DNA of 44,257 nt, taken from assembly GCA_025455885.1 (NCBI GenBank), contig JALOLR010000024.1:1-44257 (forward strand), in the 5' to 3' direction. The position numbers were made by a program, and so were the translations under genes. The notes beneath the pieces were generated by a model. It saw only the letters and a list, made by a program, of their open reading frames with translations. It ran no database searches and was not told the origin of the DNA. The DNA is from Acidimicrobiales bacterium (GTDB taxonomy: Bacteria > Actinomycetota > Acidimicrobiia > Acidimicrobiales > Acidimicrobilacustridaceae). Positions 32,623 to 41,056 of this stretch are shown here, one piece after another. Numbering within the stretch: the stretch's first letter is position 1; every line of letters begins with the position of its first letter.

Positions 32623-34013
32623 GACCCCTCGATCCCCGCACGGAGGCGCTGCACCTCGAGGGCGAACGCGTCGCCCCGTTCGGCGTAGGACCCGAACCAG
32701 TCGAACGACGTGCAGCCCGGCGACAGCACGACGACGTCGCCGGGGGCGACGAGCCGGGCGGCGGACGCGACGGCGTCGGCCATGTCGGTCCGCACCGTCA
32801 CGACGGGGACCTTCCCGGCGAAGGCCACGGCGACCTCGTCGGCGCTCTCGCCGATGGCGACCACGGCCCGCACCGGTGGCACGGCGGACCCCAGCGGGGT
32901 GAGGTCGAGCCCCTTGTTGCGACCCCCGGCGAGGAGGACCACCGAGTCGAACCCGGCCAGCGCGGCCAGCGCGGCGTGGGGTGTCGTGGCCTTCGAGTCG
33001 TCGTACCACCGGACGCCGGTCGCCTCGCCGACGAGCTCGACGCGGTGGGGCAGGCCCGGGAAGGTGCGCAGCACGTGGCGCACCGCCTCGACGTCGGCGC
33101 CGGCGGCCATCGCGGTGACCGACGCGGCGAGGGCGTTGGCCAGGTCGTGCGGCGCGGCGCGTGGCAGGTCGGCGACCGGGACCAGTGCCTCGCCATCCGG
33201 TGCGACGAGCACGCCGTCCACGACCGTGGCGTCGGGCGAGCCGGTGCCGGGCCCGGGGGCCCCGGGTCCGGCGCCGAGGCCGAAGGTGACGACGCGGCCC
33301 GATCCGGGTCGGTGGCGGGCGACGGTGCGGTCGTCGGCGTTCACGACGGCGACCGCCTCCGGCCCGAGGTCGGCCCAGATGCGGGCCTTGGCGGCCTCGT
33401 AGGCCTCGAGGGACGCGTGGACGTCGAGGTGGTCCGGCGCGAAGTTGAGCCAGGTCGCGACCGCCGGACGGAACCGGTGGGTGTGGCCGAGGCGGAACGA
33501 GGAGGCCTCCACCACGAAGACCTGCGTCGCCGGGTCGTCGAGCGCCTCGACGAGCGGGACGTCGGTGTTGCCGCACGCCGCGGTGGCGATGCCCGAGCCG
33601 TCGAGCATCGCCGCCACCATGGTGGTGACCGTGGTCTTGCCGTCGGTACCGGTGATGGCGACGATCGGCCGGTCGTCCCAGCGGGCGGCGAGGTCGAACT
33701 CGGAGCGGACGGGCACGCCCCGACGGGCGGCGAGCGCGAAGACGGGATGGCGGTCGGGCACGCCGGGGCTCGGCACGACGACGTCGACCGATGCCAGTGC
33801 CGCGTCGAGCTCGGCGTCGGCCGGTTCCACCAACAGGTCCACGGCGAGGGATCGTGCCGCAGCCGACGTGGCCTCGGTGGGATGGTCGTCGACGATCACC
33901 ACGTCGACCCCCCGGCGGAGCAGGGCGCTGGTGACCGCCCGTCCCGTGACCCCCAGGCCGAGAACGAGGACCCTCCGCAGCTCGGCAGGGTCGGGGGGCG
34001 GGTCCGGGGCCAT
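32619..34013 (-). CDS. murD: UDP-N-acetylmuramoyl-L-alanine-D-glutamate ligase
   Basis: A 464-residue Mur ligase that adds D-glutamate to UDP-MurNAc-L-Ala. The N-terminal domain has VLVLGLGVTGRAV. The ATP loop GTDGKTT is at 122-128, followed by GNTDVPLVEAL, EASSFRLGHT and LNFAPDHLDVH. The C-terminal domain has GVRWYDDSKATTPHA and LLAGGRNKG. The ATG overlaps the mraY stop by one base (TGATG). Family-typical length. Confidence 0.96.
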   Translation of the reverse strand: MAPDPPPDPAELRRVLVLGLGVTGRAVTSALLRRGVDVVIVDDHPTEATSAAARSLAVDLLVEPADAELDAALASVDVVVPSPGVPDRHPVFALAARRGVPVRSEFDLAARWDDRPIVAITGTDGKTTVTTMVAAMLDGSGIATAACGNTDVPLVEALDDPATQVFVVEASSFRLGHTHRFRPAVATWLNFAPDHLDVHASLEAYEAAKARIWADLGPEAVAVVNADDRTVARHRPGSGRVVTFGLGAGPGAPGPGTGSPDATVVDGVLVAPDGEALVPVADLPRAAPHDLANALAASVTAMAAGADVEAVRHVLRTFPGLPHRVELVGEATGVRWYDDSKATTPHAALAALAGFDSVVLLAGGRNKGLDLTPLGSAVPPVRAVVAIGESADEVAVAFAGKVPVVTVRTDMADAVASAARLVAPGDVVVLSPGCTSFDWFGSYAERGDAFALEVQRLRAGIEGS

Positions 34014-35047
34014 CAGTCGATCGTCCCGGGCAGGCGGACGAAGTCGGCGTAGTAGAGGCCCAGGGCGAGGGCGGTGAAGAGCCCGGCGACGATCCACAGC
34101 CGGATGATCACCGTGGTCTCCGGCCAACCCCCGAGCTCGAAGTGGTGGTGCAACGGGGCCATCCGGAACACGCGCCGACCGAGGAGGCGGAAGCTGCCGA
34201 CCTGGAGGATGACCGACACCGTCTCCATCACGAAGAGGCCCCCGATGATCGGGAGCAGCAGCGCCGTGTTGGTCGACAGGGCGAGAGCGGCCAGACCCGC
34301 CCCTATGGCGAGCGAACCGGTGTCACCCATGAAGATCTTCGCCGGCGCAGCGTTCCACCACAGGAACCCGGCGCAGGCGCCGAGCATCGACGCCGCCACC
34401 ACTGCCGTGTCGAGGAAGCTCTCGTCGCTGTAGACCTCGATGTGGCGGAAGCCCCAGAAGGCGATGACGGTGTAGGCGGCGAAGGCGAAGATGGCCGACC
34501 CGGCAGCCAGCCCGTCGAGGCCGTCGGTGAGGTTGACGGCGTTGGTGGTGGCGAGGATCAACAACACCGCGAAGACGGCCCACCCGACGGAGCCGATCTC
34601 GATGCCGGGGAAGTCGAACCGGGAGAACGAGATCGTCGTCTTGACGTTCGTGAAGACCAGCATCGACACCGCGAACCCGACGGCCACGGTGAGCAGGCCG
34701 ATCATCTTGGCCCGCTTGTTGAGGCCCAGGTTGCGCTCGCGGAAGACCTTGAGGCCGTCGTCGACGAGCCCGACCACCCCGGCGAGCACGATCGCCGCCA
34801 TGCACAGCAGCCCGCGACGCGTGTAGACGGCTCCCGAGAGATCGCTGATGAACCACGCCGACGCCGCCGCGACGACGATGGCCACCCCGCCCATCGTCGG
34901 GGTGCCGGCCTTGGTGATGTGACCCTCCGGGCCGTCCTCGCGGATGGGCTGACCGATGTGCCGACGTTCGAGGGCGCCGATGAGCAGCCAGGTGCCGAGC
35001 AGCGACACCGCCAGCGAGACCCCGGCGGCGACGAGGAGCCGGATCAT
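34013..35047 (-). CDS. mraY: MraY, phospho-MurNAc-pentapeptide translocase
   Basis: A 344-residue membrane enzyme with about ten helices that transfers phospho-MurNAc-pentapeptide to undecaprenyl phosphate, giving lipid I. Conserved blocks: HITKAGTPTMGG, VGLVDDGLKV with the DD pair, NLGLNKRAKM, NAVNLTDGLDGLAAG, FMGDTGSLAIG and APLHHHFELGGWPE. The ATG overlaps the murE stop as ATGA. It directly follows murE, with no murF in between, unlike the usual order. Confidence 0.97.
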   Translation of the reverse strand: MIRLLVAAGVSLAVSLLGTWLLIGALERRHIGQPIREDGPEGHITKAGTPTMGGVAIVVAAASAWFISDLSGAVYTRRGLLCMAAIVLAGVVGLVDDGLKVFRERNLGLNKRAKMIGLLTVAVGFAVSMLVFTNVKTTISFSRFDFPGIEIGSVGWAVFAVLLILATTNAVNLTDGLDGLAAGSAIFAFAAYTVIAFWGFRHIEVYSDESFLDTAVVAASMLGACAGFLWWNAAPAKIFMGDTGSLAIGAGLAALALSTNTALLLPIIGGLFVMETVSVILQVGSFRLLGRRVFRMAPLHHHFELGGWPETTVIIRLWIVAGLFTALALGLYYADFVRLPGTID

Positions 35048-36474
35048 GCGCCCCACCCCGCGTCGGCCAGCACCTCGAGGGCCACCGCCCGGTCGTCGAA
35101 CGGCTGCACGACCCCGCCCAGGTCCTGGGTGCGCTCGTGGCCCTTGCCGGCCACGAGGACGACGTCCCCCGCCGCTGCACCCCGGATGGCGGCGGCGATC
35201 GCGAGGCGCCGATCCGGCTCCACGACGAGCTCCGCGGAGCGTCGGGGATGTGCGCGCTCGTAGCCGTCGACGATGGCGTCGATGATCGCCCCGGTGGGCT
35301 CGCCCCGGGAGTTGTCGGAGGTGACGACCACGCGGTCCGCACCCCGGGCGGCCACCTCGCCCATCGAGGGGCGCTTGTCGGGATCGCGTTCGCCGCCGCA
35401 CCCGAACACGACCGTCACCGCCCCACGAGCGGTGCCGTCGCCCCCGAGCGACGACGCCGCCTCGAGGAGGCCCGCCAGCCCGTCCGGGGTGTGCGCGAAG
35501 TCGACCACGACGGCGAACGGCTGTCCGGCTTCGACCGGCTCGAACCGCCCCGGGAGGGACACCGGGCGCGACAGACCGGTCGCCACCACGTCGTCCGCGA
35601 CGCCGAGCACGGATGCCGTCGCGGCGGCCGCGAGGGCGTTGGCGACGTTGAACGCACCCCCGAGGGGGAGCACGACGCGCCGACCCCGCCAGCGCAGGTC
35701 CGAGCTCGACGCCCCGAGACGATCGATCTCGACGTCGGTGACGGTGAAGCCCTCGGTGGGGACCAGTGCGGCGTCGAGGAGGAGCCGACCGTACGGGCTG
35801 TCGAGGTTGACCACGGCGCGATCCACGAACTCCGGAGTGAACAGGCGAGCCTTCGCCTGGAAGTAGGCCTCCATCGTGCCGTGGAAGTCGAGATGGTCGT
35901 GACCGAGGTTGGTGAACACCCCGACACGGAAGCGGGTGCCGTCCACCCGGTGGAGGCTCAACGCGTGCGACGAGACCTCCATCGCCACCGCCTCGACCCC
36001 CTCGTCGCGCCATCCGGCCATGCGCCGCTGGAGATCGGGCGCCTCGGGGGTGGTCCGCGCGCCCGAGAGGGTCCCGAGCACCTCGCTGCGCATCCCGGCC
36101 TCGGTGAGGACGTTGGACAGGAGGTGGGTGGTGGTGGTCTTGCCGTTCGTGCCGGTGACCCCCACCACCAGGAGGTCGGCCGACGGGTGGCCGTGGACGG
36201 CGGCGGCCACTGCCGCGGTGGCGATGCGCGTGTCCTCCACGACGACCTGGGCGACGTCGAACGGGAGAGGCCGTTCGACCAGGAGTGCGCTGGCGCCGGC
36301 CGCGACCGCCTCACCGGCGAAGTCGTGCCCGTCGCGCTCCGCGCCGACGACGCAGCAGAAGAGCCAGCCCGGCCGGACCTGCCGGGAGTCGAGCGTCAGG
36401 TCCTCGACGCCGACGGCCTGGTCGCCACGAGTGCCGCGGGCCGGGACCTCGGCCACGGCCTCGGCCAGCCGCAC
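35044..36474 (-). CDS. murE: UDP-MurNAc-L-Ala-D-Glu ligase adding the third amino acid (MurE)
   Basis: A 476-residue Mur ligase that adds the diamino acid at peptide position 3. GTNGKTT is at 108-114; DSRQVRPGWLF, EVSSHALSLHRV, TNLGHDHLDFHG and DFAHTPDGL are conserved. The residue-3 specificity motif, DNPR in meso-diaminopimelate enzymes, reads DNSR here (387-390). The arginine that contacts the DAP carboxylate is kept, so DAP is likely. The GTG start at 36474 lies 2 bases after the ftsI stop; it is the only start near the family N-terminus. Confidence 0.95.
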   Translation of the reverse strand: MRLAEAVAEVPARGTRGDQAVGVEDLTLDSRQVRPGWLFCCVVGAERDGHDFAGEAVAAGASALLVERPLPFDVAQVVVEDTRIATAAVAAAVHGHPSADLLVVGVTGTNGKTTTTHLLSNVLTEAGMRSEVLGTLSGARTTPEAPDLQRRMAGWRDEGVEAVAMEVSSHALSLHRVDGTRFRVGVFTNLGHDHLDFHGTMEAYFQAKARLFTPEFVDRAVVNLDSPYGRLLLDAALVPTEGFTVTDVEIDRLGASSSDLRWRGRRVVLPLGGAFNVANALAAAATASVLGVADDVVATGLSRPVSLPGRFEPVEAGQPFAVVVDFAHTPDGLAGLLEAASSLGGDGTARGAVTVVFGCGGERDPDKRPSMGEVAARGADRVVVTSDNSRGEPTGAIIDAIVDGYERAHPRRSAELVVEPDRRLAIAAAIRGAAAGDVVLVAGKGHERTQDLGGVVQPFDDRAVALEVLADAGWGA

Positions 36475-36476
36475 CG

Positions 36477-38780
36477 TCAGTGCCCTGCGTCGTCGGTCGC
36501 CGAACCGTGGGGCACCACGGCCGGGGGCGGCGGCGGGGTACCGGTCGGGAGCGCCCGGACACGACCGTCGTCGCCGATGAAGGTGACGCCGCCCGGCGAT
36601 GCGCCCGAGACGTCCCTCCCGTCGACCGTCGTGCCGCCGTTGGCGGCGTCGGTGGCGGCCGGCGCGACACCGAGACGGCGCAGCGCGAAGCTCCCCAGCC
36701 GCGAGAACACCGGGGCCGCGGTGGCCCCACCGGTGTAGCGCCCGCCCCTGGGCTCGTCGATCATCACGTAGACGGAGAGGGCGGGCTGCTCGGCGGGCAC
36801 GAAGCCGACGAAGGTCGACTGGTACTGGCGGACCCCGTTCTCGTCGAGGTACCCGCCGCCCGGCTGGCGCTTCCACGCCGTGCCGGTCTTGCCCGCCGTG
36901 TCGTAGCCGGGGATGGCGGCGAGCTGGCCGGTGCCGGTGCTGACGACGTTGCGGAGCATCAGGTTGGTGGCCGACGCCGACGTCTCGCTGAGGACGGTCC
37001 GGCCGGTGGAGGGCAGGGTGGGGTGCACGACGCCGTCGGGGTCGGTCGTGGAGGCCACGAGGCGGGGGGCGACGTACTGCCCGCCGTTGGCGACGACGTT
37101 GTAGGCGAGCAGCATCTGCAGCGGCGACACGGCGACGCCCTGGCCGATGGCGATCGTGGCCAGCGACGTGCCCGACCACTCCGAGGTCGGAAGGAGTGCC
37201 CCTGACGACTCGTTGGGGAAGTCGAGACCGGTGGGGGCGGCGAACCCGAAGGAGGTCAGGGCGTCGTGGAGCCGTTCCTTGCCGATCTGCTGGCCGATCT
37301 TGATGGTGCCGACGTTCGAGGAGTTGGTCAGGATCTCGTTGACGTCCCAGCGCAGCGCCGGCCGGGGCTCGGCCTCCTGGAACTCGGCGTCGGCCACCTT
37401 CAGCGTCGGGGGCAGGTCGAACTCGGTTGATGGGCTCACGAGCCCGTCCTCGAGCGCGGTGCTGATCGTGACCATCTTCATGACCGAGCCGGGCTCGTAC
37501 TGTGTGGTGAGGGCGGCGTTGTTGGTGCCGACGACGATCTCGTCGGTCTCCTGGTCACGCACCACGTTGGCCATGGCGAGGATCTCCCCGGTCCCCGGCA
37601 CGGTGACGACGGCGATGCCGCCCTGGGCCTCGGTCTCGCCGACCTGCTCGGCGAGGAGGCGCTCCGCCTCGAACTGGATCGCCCGGTCGATGGTGAGGGT
37701 CAGGTCGGATCCGGCGACGGCGGGGACGAGGTTGTGGTCCCCGACGGCGATGGTCCGCCCCGAGGGGCTGCGTTCGAGGCTCAGCTCGCCGGGCGTGCCG
37801 GTGAGCACGTCGCCGTACTGCTCCTCGAGCCCGGAGATCCCGGTGTTGTCGGCGTCGACCGTGCCGAGCAGCGAGCGGCCGGACTCGCCGGCGGGCAGGA
37901 ACCGCCGGCTCTCGTCGAGGAGCGCGACGCCGGGCAGGCCGAGGGCGGCCACCCGGTCGGCCACCTCGAGGGGGACCTTCCGGGCGAGGTAGGCGAACCG
38001 CCCCTCCCCCGCCATCGCGGCGGTCACCTCGGCCACGTCGAGACCGAGGAGGGGTGCGACCTGGGCGGCTTCGGCGGCGGGCTCGGTGACGAGGGCCGGG
38101 TCGACGAAGACCGACTTGACCGGTTCGGAGATGGCCAGCTCGTCGCCGTTGCGGTCGAGGATGGAGCCCCGCTCGGCGGCGAGGGTGGTGGTGCCGACGC
38201 GTTGGGCCTCCCCCCACGCCCGGTGACGATCAGGGTTCAGGACCTGGAGGTCGACCACCTTCGAGGCCACCACTGCGAACAGGACCCCCATCACCACGAG
38301 CACCGCGATGAGGCGCTTGCGGTGGTCGGCGGGGGGCCCGACAGGGACGTCACGGGGGCGGCCCGGCCCGCCCGGCGGAGGAACCGGGCGGAGGCTGCGG
38401 ACGAGACGGCCGCCGAGGGCCACGCCCTGGCGTCCCGCCTCGACGGTCCCGGCACCGAGGCGTCGGGCGGTCGACTCCTCGGTCGGGGTCGGAGCCTCGC
38501 TCCTCCGGCGGGTCGGGGTCGGAGCCTCGCTCCTCCGGCGGGTCGGGGTCGGAGCCTCGCTCCTCCGGCGGGTCGGGGTCGGTCGGTCGCTCCGGGTCGA
38601 GGGCGGCGCGGACCGGGCCGCTCGACGCGGTGCTCGTGCGGGCGGCTCCCGTCGGCTCTCCCGGGTCGGGGCCCGTCCGCTGGAGGGACGCCGGCGGGTG
38701 CCGACGACGGCCGGGTCGTTCCAGGGGGCGTGCCTCGTCGGCGACTCGGGCGGCGCGGCGGTCAGCGGGGGCGGCGTCAC
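36477..38780 (-). CDS. ftsI: FtsI/PBP3, septal peptidoglycan transpeptidase
   Basis: A 767-residue class-B penicillin-binding protein. An unusually long cytoplasmic N-terminus of ~150 residues, rich in Pro/Arg/Ser, includes three perfect TPTRRRSEAP repeats. One membrane helix follows (LIAVLVVMGVLFAVVASKVV). The pedestal has ERGSILDRNGDELA. The transpeptidase domain holds S432xxK (PGSVMK), SSN (487-489) and KTG (631-633). The C-terminal ~60 residues are low-complexity. It cross-links septal peptidoglycan with FtsW. The GTG start overlaps the ftsL stop as GTGA. Confidence 0.95.
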   Translation of the reverse strand: MTPPPLTAAPPESPTRHAPWNDPAVVGTRRRPSSGRAPTRESRREPPARAPRRAARSAPPSTRSDRPTPTRRRSEAPTPTRRRSEAPTPTRRRSEAPTPTEESTARRLGAGTVEAGRQGVALGGRLVRSLRPVPPPGGPGRPRDVPVGPPADHRKRLIAVLVVMGVLFAVVASKVVDLQVLNPDRHRAWGEAQRVGTTTLAAERGSILDRNGDELAISEPVKSVFVDPALVTEPAAEAAQVAPLLGLDVAEVTAAMAGEGRFAYLARKVPLEVADRVAALGLPGVALLDESRRFLPAGESGRSLLGTVDADNTGISGLEEQYGDVLTGTPGELSLERSPSGRTIAVGDHNLVPAVAGSDLTLTIDRAIQFEAERLLAEQVGETEAQGGIAVVTVPGTGEILAMANVVRDQETDEIVVGTNNAALTTQYEPGSVMKMVTISTALEDGLVSPSTEFDLPPTLKVADAEFQEAEPRPALRWDVNEILTNSSNVGTIKIGQQIGKERLHDALTSFGFAAPTGLDFPNESSGALLPTSEWSGTSLATIAIGQGVAVSPLQMLLAYNVVANGGQYVAPRLVASTTDPDGVVHPTLPSTGRTVLSETSASATNLMLRNVVSTGTGQLAAIPGYDTAGKTGTAWKRQPGGGYLDENGVRQYQSTFVGFVPAEQPALSVYVMIDEPRGGRYTGGATAAPVFSRLGSFALRRLGVAPAATDAANGGTTVDGRDVSGASPGGVTFIGDDGRVRALPTGTPPPPPAVVPHGSATDDAGH
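38481..38580 (-). repeat. 30-bp tandem repeat in ftsI
   Basis: Three perfect 30-base units (38491-38520, 38521-38550, 38551-38580) preceded by the last 10 bases of the unit. They encode the RRRSEAPTPT repeats of the FtsI N-terminus in frame. Perfect identity suggests recent expansion by slippage. Confidence 0.9.
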
Positions 38781-39352
38781 CGGTCCGTCCCGGCGGCGTC
38801 CCGGTCCTCTTCGGCGGTGGCCGCGACGTCCCCGGGGTCCGACTCGACGCCGTTCGCCTCGGCGCCACCGGCGGGATCCTCACCGTCGCCGGCGTCCTCC
38901 CCGGCGTCCGCGGCGACCTCGGGCGCGATGGAGGAGGGCTCGGGGACCACGGCGGCGCGAGCGTCGTCGTCGGGGGCGGGGATGAGGTAGCCCACACCGG
39001 GGGGCGACAGCATCCCGAGGCGCTCGGTCGCCTCGGCGGTGATGCGCTGCGGGCTCTGCAGGAGCGCCAGGCGGTTCTCGAGCTGCTGGGCCTCCTCCGT
39101 GGCGGCGACGATGCTGCGGTCGAGCTCGTCGATGCGCTTCTGGGACGAGACGATGAGGGTCTGGAACCCGGCGACCGCGAAGAGGGCCACGAAGAGCACG
39201 ACACCGGCGACCGATCCGACCTGCCAGCTCCTCCGGCGGCGCCGCTGGGCGACGACGGCGAGAGCCGGACCGGCGTCGCCGCGGCGACCGGTCGCCGGCG
39301 CCTCCGCCGGTGACGCGGGGCGCAGGGCGCGAGCGGTCGACGCCGGGCTCAC
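38777..39352 (-). CDS. ftsL: FtsL-like cell division protein
   Basis: A 191-residue bitopic membrane protein. An Ala/Arg-rich cytoplasmic N-terminus (~45 residues, ending QRRRRRSWQ) precedes one helix (VGSVAGVVLFVALFAVAGF). An extracellular coiled coil follows (RIDELDRSIVAATEEAQQLENRLALLQ in parts). RITAEATERLGMLSPPGVGYL is the FtsL-type end of the coil. An acidic, disordered tail of ~60 residues is extra. FtsL activates FtsWI with its partner. The GTG start has GGAGGAG directly upstream and overlaps the rsmH stop as GTGA. Confidence 0.87.
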   Translation of the reverse strand: MSPASTARALRPASPAEAPATGRRGDAGPALAVVAQRRRRRSWQVGSVAGVVLFVALFAVAGFQTLIVSSQKRIDELDRSIVAATEEAQQLENRLALLQSPQRITAEATERLGMLSPPGVGYLIPAPDDDARAAVVPEPSSIAPEVAADAGEDAGDGEDPAGGAEANGVESDPGDVAATAEEDRDAAGTDR

Positions 39353-40302
39353 CGCTCCTCCGGATCGAGCTTCTCCGCCGCCCGCAGACGGGCGCTCTCC
39401 GCTCGTGGGTTCGCCGAGACCTCGGCGTCGGTGGGTGTCCACGCGCCACGCTTGAGGAGCCGGACCGACGGCGTGGCGCCGCACGCGCACGGGAGACCGG
39501 GGGGGCAGGTGCAGTCGCCGGTGGCCGCCGACCGGAGCCGGGCCTTGACGATCCGGTCCTCACCGGAGTGGTAGGCGAGGACCACGATCCGACCCCCGGG
39601 AGCCAGGAGCCCGATCGCCGTGTCCAGGGTGTCGGCGAGGATGGCGAGCTCGTCGTTCACCTCGATGCGGATGGCCTGGAAGGTCCGCTTGGCGGGATGG
39701 CCCCCCGTGCGCCGGGCGGGGGCGGGGATGGCGTCGCGCACCAGGTCGGCGAGCTCGGTGGTCGTGGCCACCGGTCGGGCGGCCACGACGGCCCGGGCGA
39801 TGCGGCGGGCGTAGCGCTCATCGCCGAGGTCGCGCAACACGGCGGCGAGCCGGTCCTCTGGGTAGTCGTTCACCACCTCGGACGCGGTCCGGCGCGACGT
39901 CGGGTCCATGCGCATGTCGAGTGGGCCGTCGTGGCGATAGCTGAAGCCCCGTTCCGGTCGGTCGAGCTGGGGCGAGCTCACCCCCAGGTCGAACAGCACA
40001 CCCACCACCGGTCGGTCGAGCCCGCCGGCCGGCTCGGCGAGGGCGTCGAAGCGAGCCCGGGCGGTGCGGACCCGCCCCCCGAAACGGGCGAGGCGGTCGG
40101 TGGCCGCCTCGAGCGCGGAGGGGTCGCGGTCGATGCCCAGCACCCGCAGGTGGGCGTGGGCGTCGAGCAGAGCCTCGGCGTGCCCGCCGCCGCCGAGGGT
40201 GGCGTCGATCACCCAGCCGGACGGCACCGGGGCGAGCAGCTCGACGATCTCCTCGGCCATCACCGGGAGGTGGGCGAAGGGGCGCTCGGGGCTGGCGTCC
40301 AT
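39349..40302 (-). CDS. rsmH: 16S rRNA (cytosine(1402)-N4)-methyltransferase
   Basis: A 317-residue SAM-dependent enzyme (also called MraW) that methylates C1402 of 16S rRNA in the decoding site. HLPVMAEEIVELL, then VIDATLGGGGHAEALL (31-46) for SAM binding, LFDLGVSSPQLD, GFSYRHDGPLDMRMD, FQAIRIEVNDEL and VLAYHSGEDRIVK are conserved. A CxCPPxxPCxC segment (CTCPPGLPCAC) lies near the end, as in actinobacterial homologues. The ATG at 40302 gives the family length; earlier in-frame starts up to 40635 would add atypical Arg/Pro-rich residues. Confidence 0.96.
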   Translation of the reverse strand: MDASPERPFAHLPVMAEEIVELLAPVPSGWVIDATLGGGGHAEALLDAHAHLRVLGIDRDPSALEAATDRLARFGGRVRTARARFDALAEPAGGLDRPVVGVLFDLGVSSPQLDRPERGFSYRHDGPLDMRMDPTSRRTASEVVNDYPEDRLAAVLRDLGDERYARRIARAVVAARPVATTTELADLVRDAIPAPARRTGGHPAKRTFQAIRIEVNDELAILADTLDTAIGLLAPGGRIVVLAYHSGEDRIVKARLRSAATGDCTCPPGLPCACGATPSVRLLKRGAWTPTDAEVSANPRAESARLRAAEKLDPEER

Positions 40303-40553
40303 GGCGGTCCGGGCCGCCGGGCGGCGCCGGCACCGGGTCCGCTCATCGGCAGCCCCTCGGATCACGGTCGCCCGCCGGGATGTCTCCCCGACTGGGCTCG
40401 ATGGGAAGCGGGCGGAGTAGGGGCCTTCCATCGTGTGATCCGAGAGGCTGCGGGTGAGCGGACCGCGGCATCGACGTGCTCGGGTGTCTCGGCGGGGGGT
40501 GTCCTCTCTGGTGGGGGTGGGAGTGGGTCGGGCGGACATGGGTGGGTCGGGGA
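40303..40553 (-). other. mraZ-rsmH intergenic region
   Basis: A 250-base gap, wide for this cluster. I see no convincing gene or promoter. Just after the mraZ stop, the plus strand carries a run of G-tracts (40513-40552), so the mRNA strand is C-rich and the DNA could form a G-quadruplex. An open frame continuous with rsmH runs through the region but is low-complexity and unlike RsmH. Confidence 0.5.
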
Positions 40554-40976
40554 TCAGAGCCCGAGCGAGGTGACCGCCTTGACGAGGCTGTCGTCGGCGG
40601 CGGAGGCCTGGTCGTTCCAGCGGTCGACGTTCCACACCTCGATGCGGTCGATGGCCCCGATGAGCACGACGTCGCGTTCGAGGCGGGCGAACTCCCGGAG
40701 TCGTTGGGGGATGGTGATCCGGCCCTGGCTGTCGGGCCCGACCTCCGAGGCGTTGGCGGAGAAGGCGCGCATGGCGTCCTGCGGCGCCCGGCCCTCTCGG
40801 ATGTTGTCGGTGAGTCGTCGCGCCACGTCGGCGAACCCCTCTTCGGTCCAGAGACCGAGGCAGCGATCGAGTTGGGAGAGGAACCCCTTGCTGGCCGTGA
40901 GCTGGCTGCGGAAGACCACCGGGAGGACCACGCGGCCCTTGTCATCGAGCGTGTGCTCGAACGTCCCGACGAACAT
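40554..40976 (-). CDS. mraZ: Transcriptional regulator MraZ
   Basis: A 140-residue AbrB-like DNA-binding protein made of two SpoVT/AbrB-type repeats. The first has MFVGTFEHTLDDKGRVVLP, the second VGPDSQGRITIPQRLREFA, each with the family DxxGR core. In E. coli and other bacteria MraZ binds repeats in front of its own gene and represses the division/cell-wall cluster. A matching repeat array lies directly upstream here. The ATG at 40976 is chosen because the protein then begins exactly as other MraZ proteins do; GGAGAGGG precedes it. Confidence 0.96.
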   Translation of the reverse strand: MFVGTFEHTLDDKGRVVLPVVFRSQLTASKGFLSQLDRCLGLWTEEGFADVARRLTDNIREGRAPQDAMRAFSANASEVGPDSQGRITIPQRLREFARLERDVVLIGAIDRIEVWNVDRWNDQASAADDSLVKAVTSLGL

Positions 40977-40977
40977 G

Positions 40978-41043
40978 TCCCAACCCTCTCCACCGGCCCC
41001 CACGGAGCCCCACTGCGCCCCACTCTATGCCACTTCACCCCAC
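40978..41043 (-). promoter_or_regulatory. MraZ-box array with exact 10-bp period
   Basis: On the minus strand a G-rich hexamer recurs every 10 bases: GTGGGG (41038-41043), GTGGCA (41028-41033), GTGGGG (41018-41023), GTGGGG (41008-41013), GTGGGG (40998-41003), GTGGAG (40988-40993) and TTGGGA (40978-40983). E. coli MraZ binds TGGGN repeats separated by 5 bases, that is a 10-bp period, upstream of mraZ. The array covers the -10/-35 spacer and the leader, so bound MraZ would block transcription. Confidence 0.8.
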
Positions 41044-41050
41044 TGGGCAA
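41022..41050 (-). promoter_or_regulatory. mraZ: Candidate promoter of mraZ and the dcw cluster
   Basis: TTGCCC (41045-41050) and TAGAGT (41022-41027) on the minus strand are separated by 17 bases. Transcription would start near 41015, about 40 bases before the mraZ ATG, inside the MraZ-box array. Confidence 0.55.
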
Positions 41051-41056
41051 CCACCC

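Noticed and set aside
40303-40635. Extended N-terminus of rsmH
   Set aside because: Low-complexity Arg/Pro sequence unlike RsmH; the family length and motif spacing fit the ATG at 40302.
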